NCBI RefSeq assembly: GCF_040812395.1
Contig: NZ_JBFNXH010000021.1
Coordinates: 1 to 64,000, forward strand
DNA: 64,000 bases
Direction of reading: 5' to 3'
Source of the DNA: Paenibacillus_E sp040812395
GTDB lineage: Bacteria > Bacillota > Bacilli > Paenibacillales > NBRC-103111
In this document: positions 9,753 through 17,473 of the stretch, in pieces
Layout: every line of letters begins with the position of its first letter
Position numbering within the stretch: position 1 is the first letter of the stretch
Notes under the pieces: model-generated
Databases searched by the model: none
What the model was told of the DNA's origin: nothing
Seen by the model: the letters and a program-made list of their open reading frames with translations, nothing else
Program-made: the position numbers and the translations under genes

Positions 9753-9878
9753 TCCTTAGAGCTTTCCCTAGGAAAGCTTTCTTCGTAAGCATTTGCTTAG
9801 CGTTTTTCGCCAGAAAAACTGACATCGGAAGCATATGCTCAGCGCTTTCCGCAGGAAAGCTTTTTTCAAGCATAAGCC
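9753..9878 (-). repeat. Three tandem hairpin repeat units upstream of the DUF5693 gene
   Basis: Minus-strand units at 9839-9878, 9797-9838 and 9753-9796 (40-44 bp) share the pattern ATGCTT-(A/C)CGA, then AGCTTTCC or AGTTTTTC, a short loop, and the complementary GGAAAGC or GAAAAAC, ending in GCT(A/G)A. The last unit runs directly into the AAGGAG of the DUF5693 gene. Related single copies occur near 30376-30418 and 42236-42279. A 68-codon open frame here only reads through the repeats. Confidence 0.8.
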
Positions 9879-9901
9879 GAGTCTGTCCCTTTACATTCGA
9901 A

Positions 9902-10010
9902 AACCTCTTCAGAACATCCAAGCCTGCGAATAGGTCAAATGAATGCGGATTGACTATCTTTCCAACTATTCATTAGACGACCTATACCCGACTTAGGTTC
10001 TGAAGAGGTT
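9902..10010 (-). repeat. Long nested inverted repeat downstream of pgcA
   Basis: AACCTCTTCAGAAC at 9902-9915 is perfectly complementary to GTTCTGAAGAGGTT at 9997-10010. Inside it ATAGGTC pairs with GACCTAT (near 9930 and 9980), and AATGAAT with ATTCATT around a 23-base loop. The whole 109 bases can fold as one interrupted hairpin starting 17 bases after the pgcA stop. It lacks a terminal T run on the minus strand, so it is not an ordinary terminator; a MITE-like element or structured RNA is possible. Confidence 0.7.
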
Positions 10011-10027
10011 CATTTCATCCTATTTCG

Positions 10028-11722
10028 TTATCCGTCTACACGGCTGAGTACGTATTGAATAATGCCATCCAATTGCTGAGCAGCTTCAGGACCTGTTGTT
10101 CCCTGCACGGCAAAGTAAAATTTGATTTTCGGTTCCGTTCCCGAAGGACGTAGGCAGAACCAGGAACCGTCGGCCAGCTTGAATTTCAACACATTCTCGC
10201 GCGGCAAACCGTTAATGCCCTGTTCGTAATCCTCCACATCGGTTACAGGAATACCTTGAATCTCACCAGGCGGGTTCGTTCTCCACGATTCCATAATACG
10301 GCCGATCTGCTCCACGCCGTCTTTGCCTTTAAGCGTCCTTGACTCCAGCTTTTCCAAAAAGTAGCCAAAGGATGCGTAAAGCTCCTGCAGTACCTCATAC
10401 AAGGTTTTACCCTGCTTCTTGTAATAAGCAGCTGCTTCGCAAATCAGCATCGAGGCAATGACCGCATCCTTATCCCTTGCGTAGCCTCCGGCCAAGTACC
10501 CGTAGCTTTCCTCATAACCGAACAAGAACGTGTGTTCCCCACTTTGTTCGAACTGCGTCATTTTTTCCCCGATATACTTAAATCCAGTTAACGTATTCAA
10601 TGTAGGAATGCCATAGTGATTGGCAATGACCGCTCCCATTTCGCTCGTAACGATCGTTTTGACCACGACGCCATTCGCCGGGAGTGTTCCACGTTCTTTC
10701 AAGCTTGCAAGCAGGTAATTAACAATAATAGCACCTGATTGGTTACCCGTCAGGACGAAGTATTCACCGTTCGAATCCTTCACGACTGCGCCCATACGAT
10801 CCGCATCCGGATCCGTTCCGATAATAATGTCCGCGTTCCAGTCTTTCGCCTGAGCAATCGCAAGGGTAAAAGCATCTTTCTCCTCAGGATTGGGTGACTT
10901 TACAGTCGAGAACTGTGAATCTGGCAGTTCTTGCTCTGCTACGATCCGTACTTGTCCGAAGCCGGCAGCTTTCAATACTTCACGTACCGGCATATTGCCT
11001 GCACCGTGCAGCGGTGTAAATACAATACGGAAATCGTCGCTAATTTCTTTAATCACTTCCGGGTTCTGGCTTATCGCGGATACCGCTTCTATGTACTTGC
11101 GATCGATGTCCTCGCCTAACCACTGCAGAAGTCCTTGTGACTCTGCTTCCGCCTGCGTCAGCTTTTTCACTTTAGCAAACGTATCTACGCTCTGAACTTC
11201 AGCAATCACTTGCTCTGCAAACTCAGGCACAAGCTGCCCGCCATCTGCTCCATATACTTTGTAGCCGTTATATTCAGGTGGGTTATGACTGGCTGTAATG
11301 ACGACTCCTGCGGTAGCCCCTAGGTACCGAACGGCATAGGAGAGCTGCGGCGTAGGACGAAGCGCTTCGAACACATACGCTTTGACTCCGTTTCCTGCAA
11401 ATACAAGAGCAGACTCTAGAGCAAATTCCGGCGACATGTAACGTGAATCGTAGGCAATGACGATGGAAGGAGCAGCTGTACCCGTTCCGCGCACATATTG
11501 CGCTAAACCTTGGCTCGCACGACCAACGGTATAGATGTTGATCCGGTTTGTACCGGCGCCAATGACACCACGCAGTCCACCTGTGCCAAATTCCAGATCC
11601 TTATAGAAACGATCCTCAATTTCTTTCTCATCCTCACGGATTAATTGAAGTTCTTCCTTAGTTCCGGCATCGATTGCTGGATCTTCGAGCCATAATTGAT
11701 ATTGAGTTTGCACACGCGTCAT
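10028..11722 (-). CDS. pgcA: Phosphoglucomutase/phosphomannomutase family protein
   Basis: Alpha-D-phosphohexomutase interconverting glucose-6-phosphate and glucose-1-phosphate, feeding UDP-glucose and surface-polymer synthesis. The phosphoserine loop TASHNPPEYNG, the metal-binding GTDPDADRMG, a GYEESYGY sugar-recognition loop and RPSGTEPKIKFY for phosphate binding are all present and in order. Length (about 564 residues) matches the family. The start is taken at MTRVQTQY; AAGGAG lies 15 bases upstream and directly abuts another in-frame ATG, so the exact start is uncertain. It lies shortly downstream of fabZ. Confidence 0.93.
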   Translation of the reverse strand: MTRVQTQYQLWLEDPAIDAGTKEELQLIREDEKEIEDRFYKDLEFGTGGLRGVIGAGTNRINIYTVGRASQGLAQYVRGTGTAAPSIVIAYDSRYMSPEFALESALVFAGNGVKAYVFEALRPTPQLSYAVRYLGATAGVVITASHNPPEYNGYKVYGADGGQLVPEFAEQVIAEVQSVDTFAKVKKLTQAEAESQGLLQWLGEDIDRKYIEAVSAISQNPEVIKEISDDFRIVFTPLHGAGNMPVREVLKAAGFGQVRIVAEQELPDSQFSTVKSPNPEEKDAFTLAIAQAKDWNADIIIGTDPDADRMGAVVKDSNGEYFVLTGNQSGAIIVNYLLASLKERGTLPANGVVVKTIVTSEMGAVIANHYGIPTLNTLTGFKYIGEKMTQFEQSGEHTFLFGYEESYGYLAGGYARDKDAVIASMLICEAAAYYKKQGKTLYEVLQELYASFGYFLEKLESRTLKGKDGVEQIGRIMESWRTNPPGEIQGIPVTDVEDYEQGINGLPRENVLKFKLADGSWFCLRPSGTEPKIKFYFAVQGTTGPEAAQQLDGIIQYVLSRVDG

Positions 11723-11753
11723 AGTTGTCAGGTTCATCTCCTTTATCTCTAGT

Positions 11754-12182
11754 TTATTTATTAGCAAAGGCAAACATAAGTTCGCCTTCAACTACCACTT
11801 TATCGCCTACCGTAGCTATGGCTTTGCCTTTCATTATCGCACCTTTGGAACGCGTAATCGTCATTTCGAGTCTCAACGTATCGCCAGGCACCACCTGCTC
11901 GCGCCAGCGGACGCCGTCGACGCCTGCGAACAGGCCGATTTTTCCTTTGTTTTGCGGCATAGAAAGGGCCGCTACAGCCCCTACTTGGGCCAAAGCTTCA
12001 AGAATAAGCACGCCCGGCATAACCGGATAACCCGGAAAGTGGCCTGCAAAGAAGGGTTCATTGATCGTTACATTTTTGATGCCTACGGCTCTAACTCCTT
12101 CTTCCACTTCCAATATACGATCTACCAGAAGGAAAGGCGGGCGATGTGGAATAATCTCTTGAATTTGTGTGATATCTAGCAT
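11754..12182 (-). CDS. fabZ: 3-hydroxyacyl-ACP dehydratase FabZ
   Basis: Cytoplasmic hot-dog-fold enzyme that dehydrates 3-hydroxyacyl-ACP in type II fatty acid synthesis. HRPPFLLVDR at the N-terminus and HFPGYPVMPGVLILEAL carrying the catalytic His and Glu are diagnostic. At 142 residues it is of normal size. AAAGGAG lies a usual distance before the ATG. In Bacillus subtilis fabZ likewise neighbours flhO/flhP. The upstream gap holds two hairpins. Confidence 0.95.
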   Translation of the reverse strand: MLDITQIQEIIPHRPPFLLVDRILEVEEGVRAVGIKNVTINEPFFAGHFPGYPVMPGVLILEALAQVGAVAALSMPQNKGKIGLFAGVDGVRWREQVVPGDTLRLEMTITRSKGAIMKGKAIATVGDKVVVEGELMFAFANK

Positions 12183-12249
12183 AACAGTGAAGCTCTCCTT
12201 TCAAGATGCTTGCATAAAATACAAAATAACAACTTACACTAACCCTGTC

Positions 12250-12333
12250 CCTTCACGAGCTGCAGAAGTGAAGGTTCATATAAGGGAGCTTATGTATCGG
12301 TCTGTCCCGCAGACCGATACATAGGCTCTTTTT
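12250..12333. repeat. Two consecutive hairpins between the phosphatidyltransferase gene and fabZ
   Basis: CCTTCAC pairs with GTGAAGG (about 12249-12273), and a long stem TATGTATCGGTCTG / CAGACCGATACATA with flanking GAGC/GCTC occupies about 12287-12327. The plus strand then reads CTTTTT, so as a terminator it would work on that strand, yet no plus-strand gene ends here. On the minus strand it sits in the fabZ leader. Confidence 0.7.
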
Positions 12334-12353
12334 CCATTTCAACCAAAATCATA

Positions 12354-12878
12354 TCAAAAATGCTTGGTCTTGGCTTTGCGGTTCAATAAGAGGAATTGGA
12401 AGATATAGATGATGGACGTCAAAAAGGAAACGAGGATGACGAACCATAAATACGTAATCGCGAAGTTCAATTCAAATACAATAAATAAAATAGCCAAATA
12501 ATATAGCACCGTCGTTAGTTTGCCCATCACATTGGCTGGAACGGTTAGCTTGCCACGGAAGTGAAAGAAGGCTGAACCTATGATCATCCCTACATCGCGA
12601 ATGAACATCGCCGCCGCCGCTTGCCATGGAATCATACCGGAGATGAGCAAGGATAAAATAACGGCAATCATCATACTTTTGTCTGCGAGCGGATCGAGCA
12701 TCGCGCCAATGGGTGTGGTTAACCCTTTAGATCGTGCCAGGTAGCCGTCGAGAATGTCGGTAAGTCCTGCCACAAGCAGGATAAGAAAGGCAATTTTGAT
12801 ATAGCCATTGAAGAAGAACATGAGGTAGACAGGGATCAGGATAAACCTGCTTATCGTGAGCATGTTCGGTATGTTCAA
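12354..12878 (-). CDS. CDP-alcohol phosphatidyltransferase (PgsA-like)
   Basis: Integral membrane enzyme of about 174 residues. The signature D-G-x2-A-R-x8-G-x3-D-x3-D appears as DGYLARSKGLTTPIGAMLDPLAD near residue 50. Several hydrophobic helices surround it, as in phosphatidylglycerophosphate synthases. The start is TTG (reading MNIPNMLTIS), since GGGAGGGG lies four bases upstream; the ATG ten codons earlier has no such site. Phosphatidylglycerophosphate synthase is most likely from length and motif, but other members (for example cardiolipin-type) cannot be excluded by sequence alone, so I give no symbol. Confidence 0.85.
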   Translation of the reverse strand: MNIPNMLTISRFILIPVYLMFFFNGYIKIAFLILLVAGLTDILDGYLARSKGLTTPIGAMLDPLADKSMMIAVILSLLISGMIPWQAAAAMFIRDVGMIIGSAFFHFRGKLTVPANVMGKLTTVLYYLAILFIVFELNFAITYLWFVILVSFLTSIIYIFQFLLLNRKAKTKHF

Positions 12879-12947
12879 GGTACCCCTCCCGTGCCTTGTA
12901 ATCTGCATAATGAACCTAAACCTCCATCCATTATACCGCTGCTTTCC

Positions 12948-12974
12948 AAAAAATAAAACTCCCTCGCGGGAGTT
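12948..12974 (-). terminator. Intrinsic terminator after the EpuA-like gene
   Basis: On the minus strand AACTCCC-GCGA-GGGAGTT is followed by TTATTTTTT, three bases past the stop codon. It ends the mbl-flhO-flhP-EpuA transcript. Confidence 0.9.
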
Positions 12975-12977
12975 CAG

Positions 12978-13199
12978 TTATTTGGCAAACACCAGATCGT
13001 ATAAATGCCGCCAGGTGTCTATATGGAAAATTTCCGAAGCTGGCTGATGACCAAGCTTGGAATACCCTATCCACAAGCCGATGAATACGGCCAGCACCGC
13101 TAAGACAGGTACACGTATGATTCTGATGATGAGTCCTATTATTTTGAGCCATTTGGGCTGCGGCTTTTTCTTTTTTTGTGGAGTAGGCTTGTCCGCCAT
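12978..13199 (-). CDS. Small EpuA-family membrane protein
   Basis: A 73-residue protein with a Lys-rich N-terminus, one hydrophobic helix at about 25-47 and a conserved tail (GYSKLG, then a Trp-containing segment ending in HLYDLVFAK). This layout matches the EpuA family (PF11772), often annotated as an RNA polymerase beta-subunit-associated small protein; the role is poorly defined. AGGGA precedes the ATG. It is the last gene of the mbl-flhO-flhP group and is followed by a terminator. Confidence 0.75.
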   Translation of the reverse strand: MADKPTPQKKKKPQPKWLKIIGLIIRIIRVPVLAVLAVFIGLWIGYSKLGHQPASEIFHIDTWRHLYDLVFAK

Positions 13200-13225
13200 C
13201 TAGCCTTATCCCTCCCTTTTCTTTA

Positions 13226-14086
13226 TCAGGCGCGCAGATTATTCGCAATGTTCATCATCTGGTCCGAAGAAGTGATTGCTCGGGAATTAAGCTGAAGCGC
13301 GCGCTGCACCATGACCAGATCCGTCATTTCATCCGCTAACGTAACGTTGGATTGCTCCAGGAACCCTTGCATCAGCGTGACGCGATCTGTTGCGTTGTTA
13401 GCGTTGCCGTTCACGGTTTGTAAAATGTTCGCTTTCTCCGCTACCGTCAATCCCACAGGTAAAGCATACAAATTTTCGCCTACATCATGAAGAAGCTGCG
13501 GACGCACAACACGAACCAGCTTGATTTCCCCCAGACCAACTGGCGCTGCGTTTGGATTTTGTTCGTCATAGCCAGTCACGGTACCATCTGATCCAACAAC
13601 TGGTCGCAAACCACTCGGAACACGAATCGGGTTGCCATCCGATCCTAGAACGAAGTAACCGTCCTTGGTCGTCAATACGTTATTGCCAGTCCCATCCGGG
13701 CTCATGTTGAATGCACCATTGCGTGTCCAAGCAACTTGCGGTTGGCCGTTAGCATCCAACGCATCGAGTTGTACTTCAAACAACCCGTCGCCTTGAATCG
13801 CAAAATCCGTCCCATTCCCGGTTGATTGAATCGGTCCCTGCGCCAGGTTCGTTTGGATCTGTACGAGTTTCGAGCCCCAGCCTTGGTTAAATCCAAGCGG
13901 CGAAAATCGCCCTTGCTGACGGAAGCCTTCTGGCTGCCCCTTCACGTTGGTCAATACATCTTCGAAGGAAGCTTCCTTCTTCTTGAAGCCCTTCGTATCG
14001 ACATTCGCGATATTGTTCGAGAGGATATCCAGCTTTTGTTGCAAGCTGTGCATAGATACCGATGAGTTAATCATGGAATTGTTCAT
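13226..14086 (-). CDS. flhP: Flagellar hook-basal body (rod-like) protein FlhP
   Basis: FlgG/FlgF-type basal body protein of 286 residues, exported by the flagellar type III system, hence no signal peptide. The N-terminal SNNIANVDTKGFKK motif and the C-terminal DLVMVQRALQLNSRAI plus MNIANNL are the hallmarks of rod and hook proteins. GAAGGAG precedes the ATG. Gene order mbl-flhO-flhP equals that of Bacillus subtilis, where FlhO and FlhP act in the distal rod and hook. Confidence 0.92.
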   Translation of the reverse strand: MNNSMINSSVSMHSLQQKLDILSNNIANVDTKGFKKKEASFEDVLTNVKGQPEGFRQQGRFSPLGFNQGWGSKLVQIQTNLAQGPIQSTGNGTDFAIQGDGLFEVQLDALDANGQPQVAWTRNGAFNMSPDGTGNNVLTTKDGYFVLGSDGNPIRVPSGLRPVVGSDGTVTGYDEQNPNAAPVGLGEIKLVRVVRPQLLHDVGENLYALPVGLTVAEKANILQTVNGNANNATDRVTLMQGFLEQSNVTLADEMTDLVMVQRALQLNSRAITSSDQMMNIANNLRA

Positions 14087-14109
14087 GGTAGGCTCCTTCG
14101 CCAGCTAGA

Positions 14110-15003
14110 TTAAACACGGCCAACTTCGTTAGCTGCTTTATCCATACTTTTATCATAGAATTGAATGACCTTCTGATTAGCCTCATACGCGCGAAGCGCA
14201 GACATCATATCGACCATGGACTGTGCGGAATCCACATTGGAACGTTCCACAAAGCCTTGACGAACCTCAACTTGGTCGCCGGCTGCGATCTGCGTCACAG
14301 TCGCTTCATCCCCCGGATTAATCCGGTACAAGCCGTTCCCTTCGCGCAGCAGCAGATTCGGGTTCTCCGCGCGAGAGAGCATAAGACCCACAGGTTGTCC
14401 TGCGGCATTGGTCAATGGCTGGCCGTTTCCGTCAAAGAATTCACCCTTATCATTCACCTTGAATGCATGAACCGGCTGGCCTGTCGCATCGATCAGCTGA
14501 ATCCTTTGACCGTCGCGTCCTACCACCAAGTCACCGTTTGCATTCACTAATTGACCTGCTGTATCCACCGTAAACTTACCGTTCAACGAGTAACGCTGCT
14601 CACCGTCTGCATTGAGCACAGTAAATAGCGCCTGCGGCTGGAAGATCATACTGCCGTCTGCGTTGACAAATTTGCCTGACGTATCGAAGGTCATGCCGGC
14701 CACTTGAATGTTGGAAACCAGCGCGAAATCGAACGGATTCTGTGTTTCTTGCAGATCACCCTGCGTATGTAAAGAAATGTTCTCCTCGGAGAACACGCCT
14801 GTATTTAACTTGCCAAGCGGAGCCGTAGATGCGCCTTGTCCACCGCGAATCGTGGATATGAGCATCTCCGGGAACGAACGGGACAGAGCATTGCCCTGTT
14901 TAAAGCCCGGCGAATTGATATTGGCAATATTATTCGTAATCGTATCATGTCTGCGCTGCTCGGAGATCATTCCTGAAGCCGCGGTATACAGTCCTCTTAG
15001 CAT
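14110..15003 (-). CDS. flhO: Flagellar hook-basal body (rod-like) protein FlhO
   Basis: A paralogue of the downstream FlhP, 297 residues, with N-terminal TNNIANINSPGFKQ and C-terminal MVDMMSALRAYEANQKVIQ followed by a short amphipathic end. A repeat-like D-G-N/D-A-D-G middle domain contains many N-x-D-G turns. AGAGGTG precedes the start. It lies 32 bases after mbl and 23 bases before flhP, so the three are very probably co-transcribed. Confidence 0.92.
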   Translation of the reverse strand: MLRGLYTAASGMISEQRRHDTITNNIANINSPGFKQGNALSRSFPEMLISTIRGGQGASTAPLGKLNTGVFSEENISLHTQGDLQETQNPFDFALVSNIQVAGMTFDTSGKFVNADGSMIFQPQALFTVLNADGEQRYSLNGKFTVDTAGQLVNANGDLVVGRDGQRIQLIDATGQPVHAFKVNDKGEFFDGNGQPLTNAAGQPVGLMLSRAENPNLLLREGNGLYRINPGDEATVTQIAAGDQVEVRQGFVERSNVDSAQSMVDMMSALRAYEANQKVIQFYDKSMDKAANEVGRV

Positions 15004-15035
15004 CTTTTCACCTCTTGGGTTGTGTGGTTTATCGG

Positions 15036-16037
15036 TTAGACAAACTTCCGCTTGCTTACTTTATCTAAATTGTCGAGCATAATGCCAGTTCCTTTAACTA
15101 CACAAGACATCGGATCTTCTGCGATTAAAACGGGAACTTTCAGCTCGTCCGCCAGCAATTGATCCAGACCGTGCAGCAAAGCGCCGCCACCCGTCAGAAT
15201 AACGCCTCTGTCAATGATATCGGCTGAAAGCTCAGGCGGCGTGCGCTCCAGTACGCTTTTCGCTGCGGTTACGATCGAAGAAACCGGATCCCACAGCGCT
15301 TCTTGCACCTCGCTGGAGTGAATCGTAATTGTCAGCGGTAAGCCAGACACCATATCTCTTCCGCGAATATCCATCTCTTGATCTCTGCCGTGTGGATATA
15401 CCGTTCCGATTTTGAGCTTAATGTCCTCGCTTGTCCGTTCCCCGATGAGCAATTTGTATTTATTTTTGATATACTTCGTAATCGCTGTGTCAAACTTGTC
15501 CCCTGCGATCTTAATGGAGGAGGATGTGACGATGTCCCCCATGGACAACACAGCCACATCCGTCGTTCCTCCGCCGATATCTACGACCATATTACCGCTC
15601 GGCTGGAAGATGTCCATACCAGCGCCAATCGCAGCCGCCTTCGGCTCTTCCTCCATGAATACCTCCCGGGCACCGCTGCGCTCAGCTGCTTCACGAATCG
15701 CCTTCTGCTCAACTGAGGTGATGTTGGTGGGAGCGCAAATGAGAATTCTCGGATGAGAATACCAATTCTTGCCTCCCACTTTGGCGATAAAATGCTTCAA
15801 CATCATTTCCGTAATATCAAAATCAGCGATAACCCCGTCCTTCAAAGGACGAATAGCGATAATGTTACCAGGTGTTCTACCGACCATCCGAAAAGCTTCC
15901 TCACCTACGGCAAGCACCCGCTTCGTATCGCTTTCAATCGCTACCACGGAAGGCTCATCGAGCACGACACCGCGTCCTTTTACATGGATAAGCACATTCG
16001 CCGTGCCGAGATCTATTCCAATATCCTTGCTTAACAT
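15036..16037 (-). CDS. mbl: MreB-like cell-shape actin Mbl
   Basis: Bacterial actin homologue of 333 residues that forms membrane-associated filaments guiding lateral wall synthesis. Actin-fold phosphate loops are present (GIDLGTANVLIH, VVDIGGGTTDVAV, LTGGGALL). The position directly after spoIIID and before flhO identifies it as the Mbl paralogue rather than MreB or MreBH. GGGAGG lies upstream of the ATG. Length and sequence look intact. Confidence 0.95.
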   Translation of the reverse strand: MLSKDIGIDLGTANVLIHVKGRGVVLDEPSVVAIESDTKRVLAVGEEAFRMVGRTPGNIIAIRPLKDGVIADFDITEMMLKHFIAKVGGKNWYSHPRILICAPTNITSVEQKAIREAAERSGAREVFMEEEPKAAAIGAGMDIFQPSGNMVVDIGGGTTDVAVLSMGDIVTSSSIKIAGDKFDTAITKYIKNKYKLLIGERTSEDIKLKIGTVYPHGRDQEMDIRGRDMVSGLPLTITIHSSEVQEALWDPVSSIVTAAKSVLERTPPELSADIIDRGVILTGGGALLHGLDQLLADELKVPVLIAEDPMSCVVKGTGIMLDNLDKVSKRKFV

Positions 16038-16202
16038 TTCAAGTTAATCCTCCCTAAATCAACCGTCCATTCCGTGAAGAATCGGCGCTCTTGTATATAG
16101 TTCTAATTATAAGCTAAATTCGCTATAAATGCATGAATTCCTCTTTTTTTGTGAAAATTCGACAAGTCCATTAAAAGGAAGGCTTCACTGCTGTTAGTAC
16201 CG

Positions 16203-16493
16203 TCACGATTTGACGGTTACTAAGTTTTCGGAAGGCTTTGGGCTGCGCGTTTTGCGATACTTAATTTTCGTTGCTTCTCCTCCCCTAAGATGCCTTATGG
16301 ACTTATGGTACTCCAGAATGTGCTTCACCTGATTCGCCAGGTCCGGGTTGATTTCCGGCAGCCGTTCCGTCAAATCCTTGTGCACCGTGCTTTTGGAAAC
16401 GCCGAATTCCTTAGCAATGGTGCGAACCGTATTCTTAGTCTCGACGATACAGGTACCAATCTTAATGGTCCGCTCTTTGATGTAATCGTGCAC
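16203..16493 (-). CDS. spoIIID: Sporulation transcriptional regulator SpoIIID
   Basis: Small mother-cell DNA-binding protein of 96 residues that represses and activates many sigma-E genes. The segment RTIAKEFGVSKSTVHKDL is a helix-turn-helix, and the remainder (ERLPEINPDLANQV, YHKSIRHLRGG) is nearly identical to what I know of the Bacillus protein. The start is GTG with GGGAGG eight bases upstream. The last 15 residues are basic and differ from Bacillus subtilis. A good sigma-E-like promoter lies directly upstream. Confidence 0.95.
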   Translation of the reverse strand: MHDYIKERTIKIGTCIVETKNTVRTIAKEFGVSKSTVHKDLTERLPEINPDLANQVKHILEYHKSIRHLRGGEATKIKYRKTRSPKPSENLVTVKS

Positions 16494-16527
16494 TCCCCTC
16501 GCCTCCCTACTCGAGATAGTTTGGTAC

Positions 16528-16555
16528 AGTATATGAGGGGCATGACTAGATATTC
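16528..16555 (-). promoter_or_regulatory. Sigma-E-like promoter of spoIIID
   Basis: On the minus strand GAATATC at 16549-16555 and CATATACT at 16528-16535 are 13 bases apart. This closely fits the sigma-E consensus KMATATT and CATACAMT, and spoIIID is a known sigma-E target in Bacillus. Confidence 0.65.
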
Positions 16556-16606
16556 TACGTAACCAAGCCTGACAAGCTCAATTCGTACATTTATTTTCTA
16601 AATAAT

Positions 16607-16635
16607 GCAAAAAAGCAGCAGGATGAACCCGCTGC
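16607..16635 (-). terminator. Intrinsic terminator after spoIIQ
   Basis: On the minus strand GCAGCGGG and CCTGCTGC pair (one G-U) around TTCAT, followed by TTTTTT. It lies just past the spoIIQ stop. Confidence 0.9.
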
Positions 16636-16652
16636 CCTCGCTGTATGTATGC

Positions 16653-17396
16653 CTATTGCTGTTTTTCGTTTAAAATCGTCTCCGGATTCACCGCTGCGCC
16701 ATCGATGCCCTGACGGACTTCGAAGTGCAAGTGGACGCCGTCTTCTTTCTCGAATTCATTGCGGCCCGCTTTCGCGATCACATCGCCTTTTTTCACATCG
16801 GCGCCTTTGGTCACCTTCACATCAGCCAAGCTTTGGTAGACGCTTACTAGACCATTACTGTGCGTGATTTCAACGAGATTGCCGACAACCGGATGGTTGA
16901 GCTCGACGGCAGTCACTTTACCGCTCATAGCAGCCAGTACGTCAAACGCAGCGCCATCTTTCGTTTTCAAATCGATAGCTGTGTGCGGCGTCAATTGATC
17001 GTTATATTGGATCATGGCCGCCTGCTTCACTTCATTCGTTGCATTCGTGTCATAGAATGGGATGGAGACGGTCACCTGCGACTTGTCTTTCACCGGCCAT
17101 TGCATCGTTTCCGTTTGGGCGGATACCGCTACCGAACCATCTGGCGCTTTAGTGCCATCTGTTGCTTTTTCATTGCTGCTAACCTTAATGCCCAGTTCAT
17201 CTTGGCTGAGTTTCGTGGTTGGCTTCGTCTGGTACACCCACATTAAGGTTAAGATAATTGCTGCTGCTGCCATATACGTCGCTGGGAATACCCACTTTTT
17301 AGCAAGCAACCTCTTCCATGCAGATGTCGAACCTTGTGCTCCTTGTGCAGTTTTAGGAGCTTCTTCTTTCTGAAAACCTTTGTTTTGATCATTCAT
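16653..17396 (-). CDS. spoIIQ: Forespore engulfment protein SpoIIQ (M23/LytM-like)
   Basis: Forespore membrane protein of 247 residues expected to pair with SpoIIIAH across the intermembrane space. A cytoplasmic tail of 35 residues, a transmembrane helix at about 36-55 and a C-terminal LytM domain are visible. The zinc-ligand residues of M23 enzymes are kept (H138-x3-D142 and H222-L-H224), but the usual Y-x-H-L catalytic His is Ser189 in VYQSL. It may bind metal without being a normal peptidase. The start at MNDQNK has GAGGTG six bases upstream. A sigma-F-like promoter precedes it; spoIID lies upstream and spoIIID downstream. Confidence 0.88.
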   Translation of the reverse strand: MNDQNKGFQKEEAPKTAQGAQGSTSAWKRLLAKKWVFPATYMAAAAIILTLMWVYQTKPTTKLSQDELGIKVSSNEKATDGTKAPDGSVAVSAQTETMQWPVKDKSQVTVSIPFYDTNATNEVKQAAMIQYNDQLTPHTAIDLKTKDGAAFDVLAAMSGKVTAVELNHPVVGNLVEITHSNGLVSVYQSLADVKVTKGADVKKGDVIAKAGRNEFEKEDGVHLHFEVRQGIDGAAVNPETILNEKQQ

Positions 17397-17414
17397 GGTT
17401 ATCACCTCATCAAC

Positions 17415-17443
17415 CATTCTTGACACATTTAGAGGTTTTATAC
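17415..17443 (-). promoter_or_regulatory. Sigma-F-like promoter of spoIIQ
   Basis: On the minus strand GTATA at 17439-17443 is followed after 14 bases by GTCAAGAATG at 17415-17424. This resembles the forespore consensus GYATA and GGNNANANTN with one mismatch, upstream of a gene known to be sigma-F dependent. Confidence 0.6.
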
Positions 17444-17473
17444 TTGAAGAAAGATATTTTTATAGAGGGAATT

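Noticed and set aside
9715..9921. 68-codon minus-strand open frame
   Set aside because: It reads through the three tandem hairpin repeats and the start of the DUF5693 gene; no independent ribosome binding site or family.
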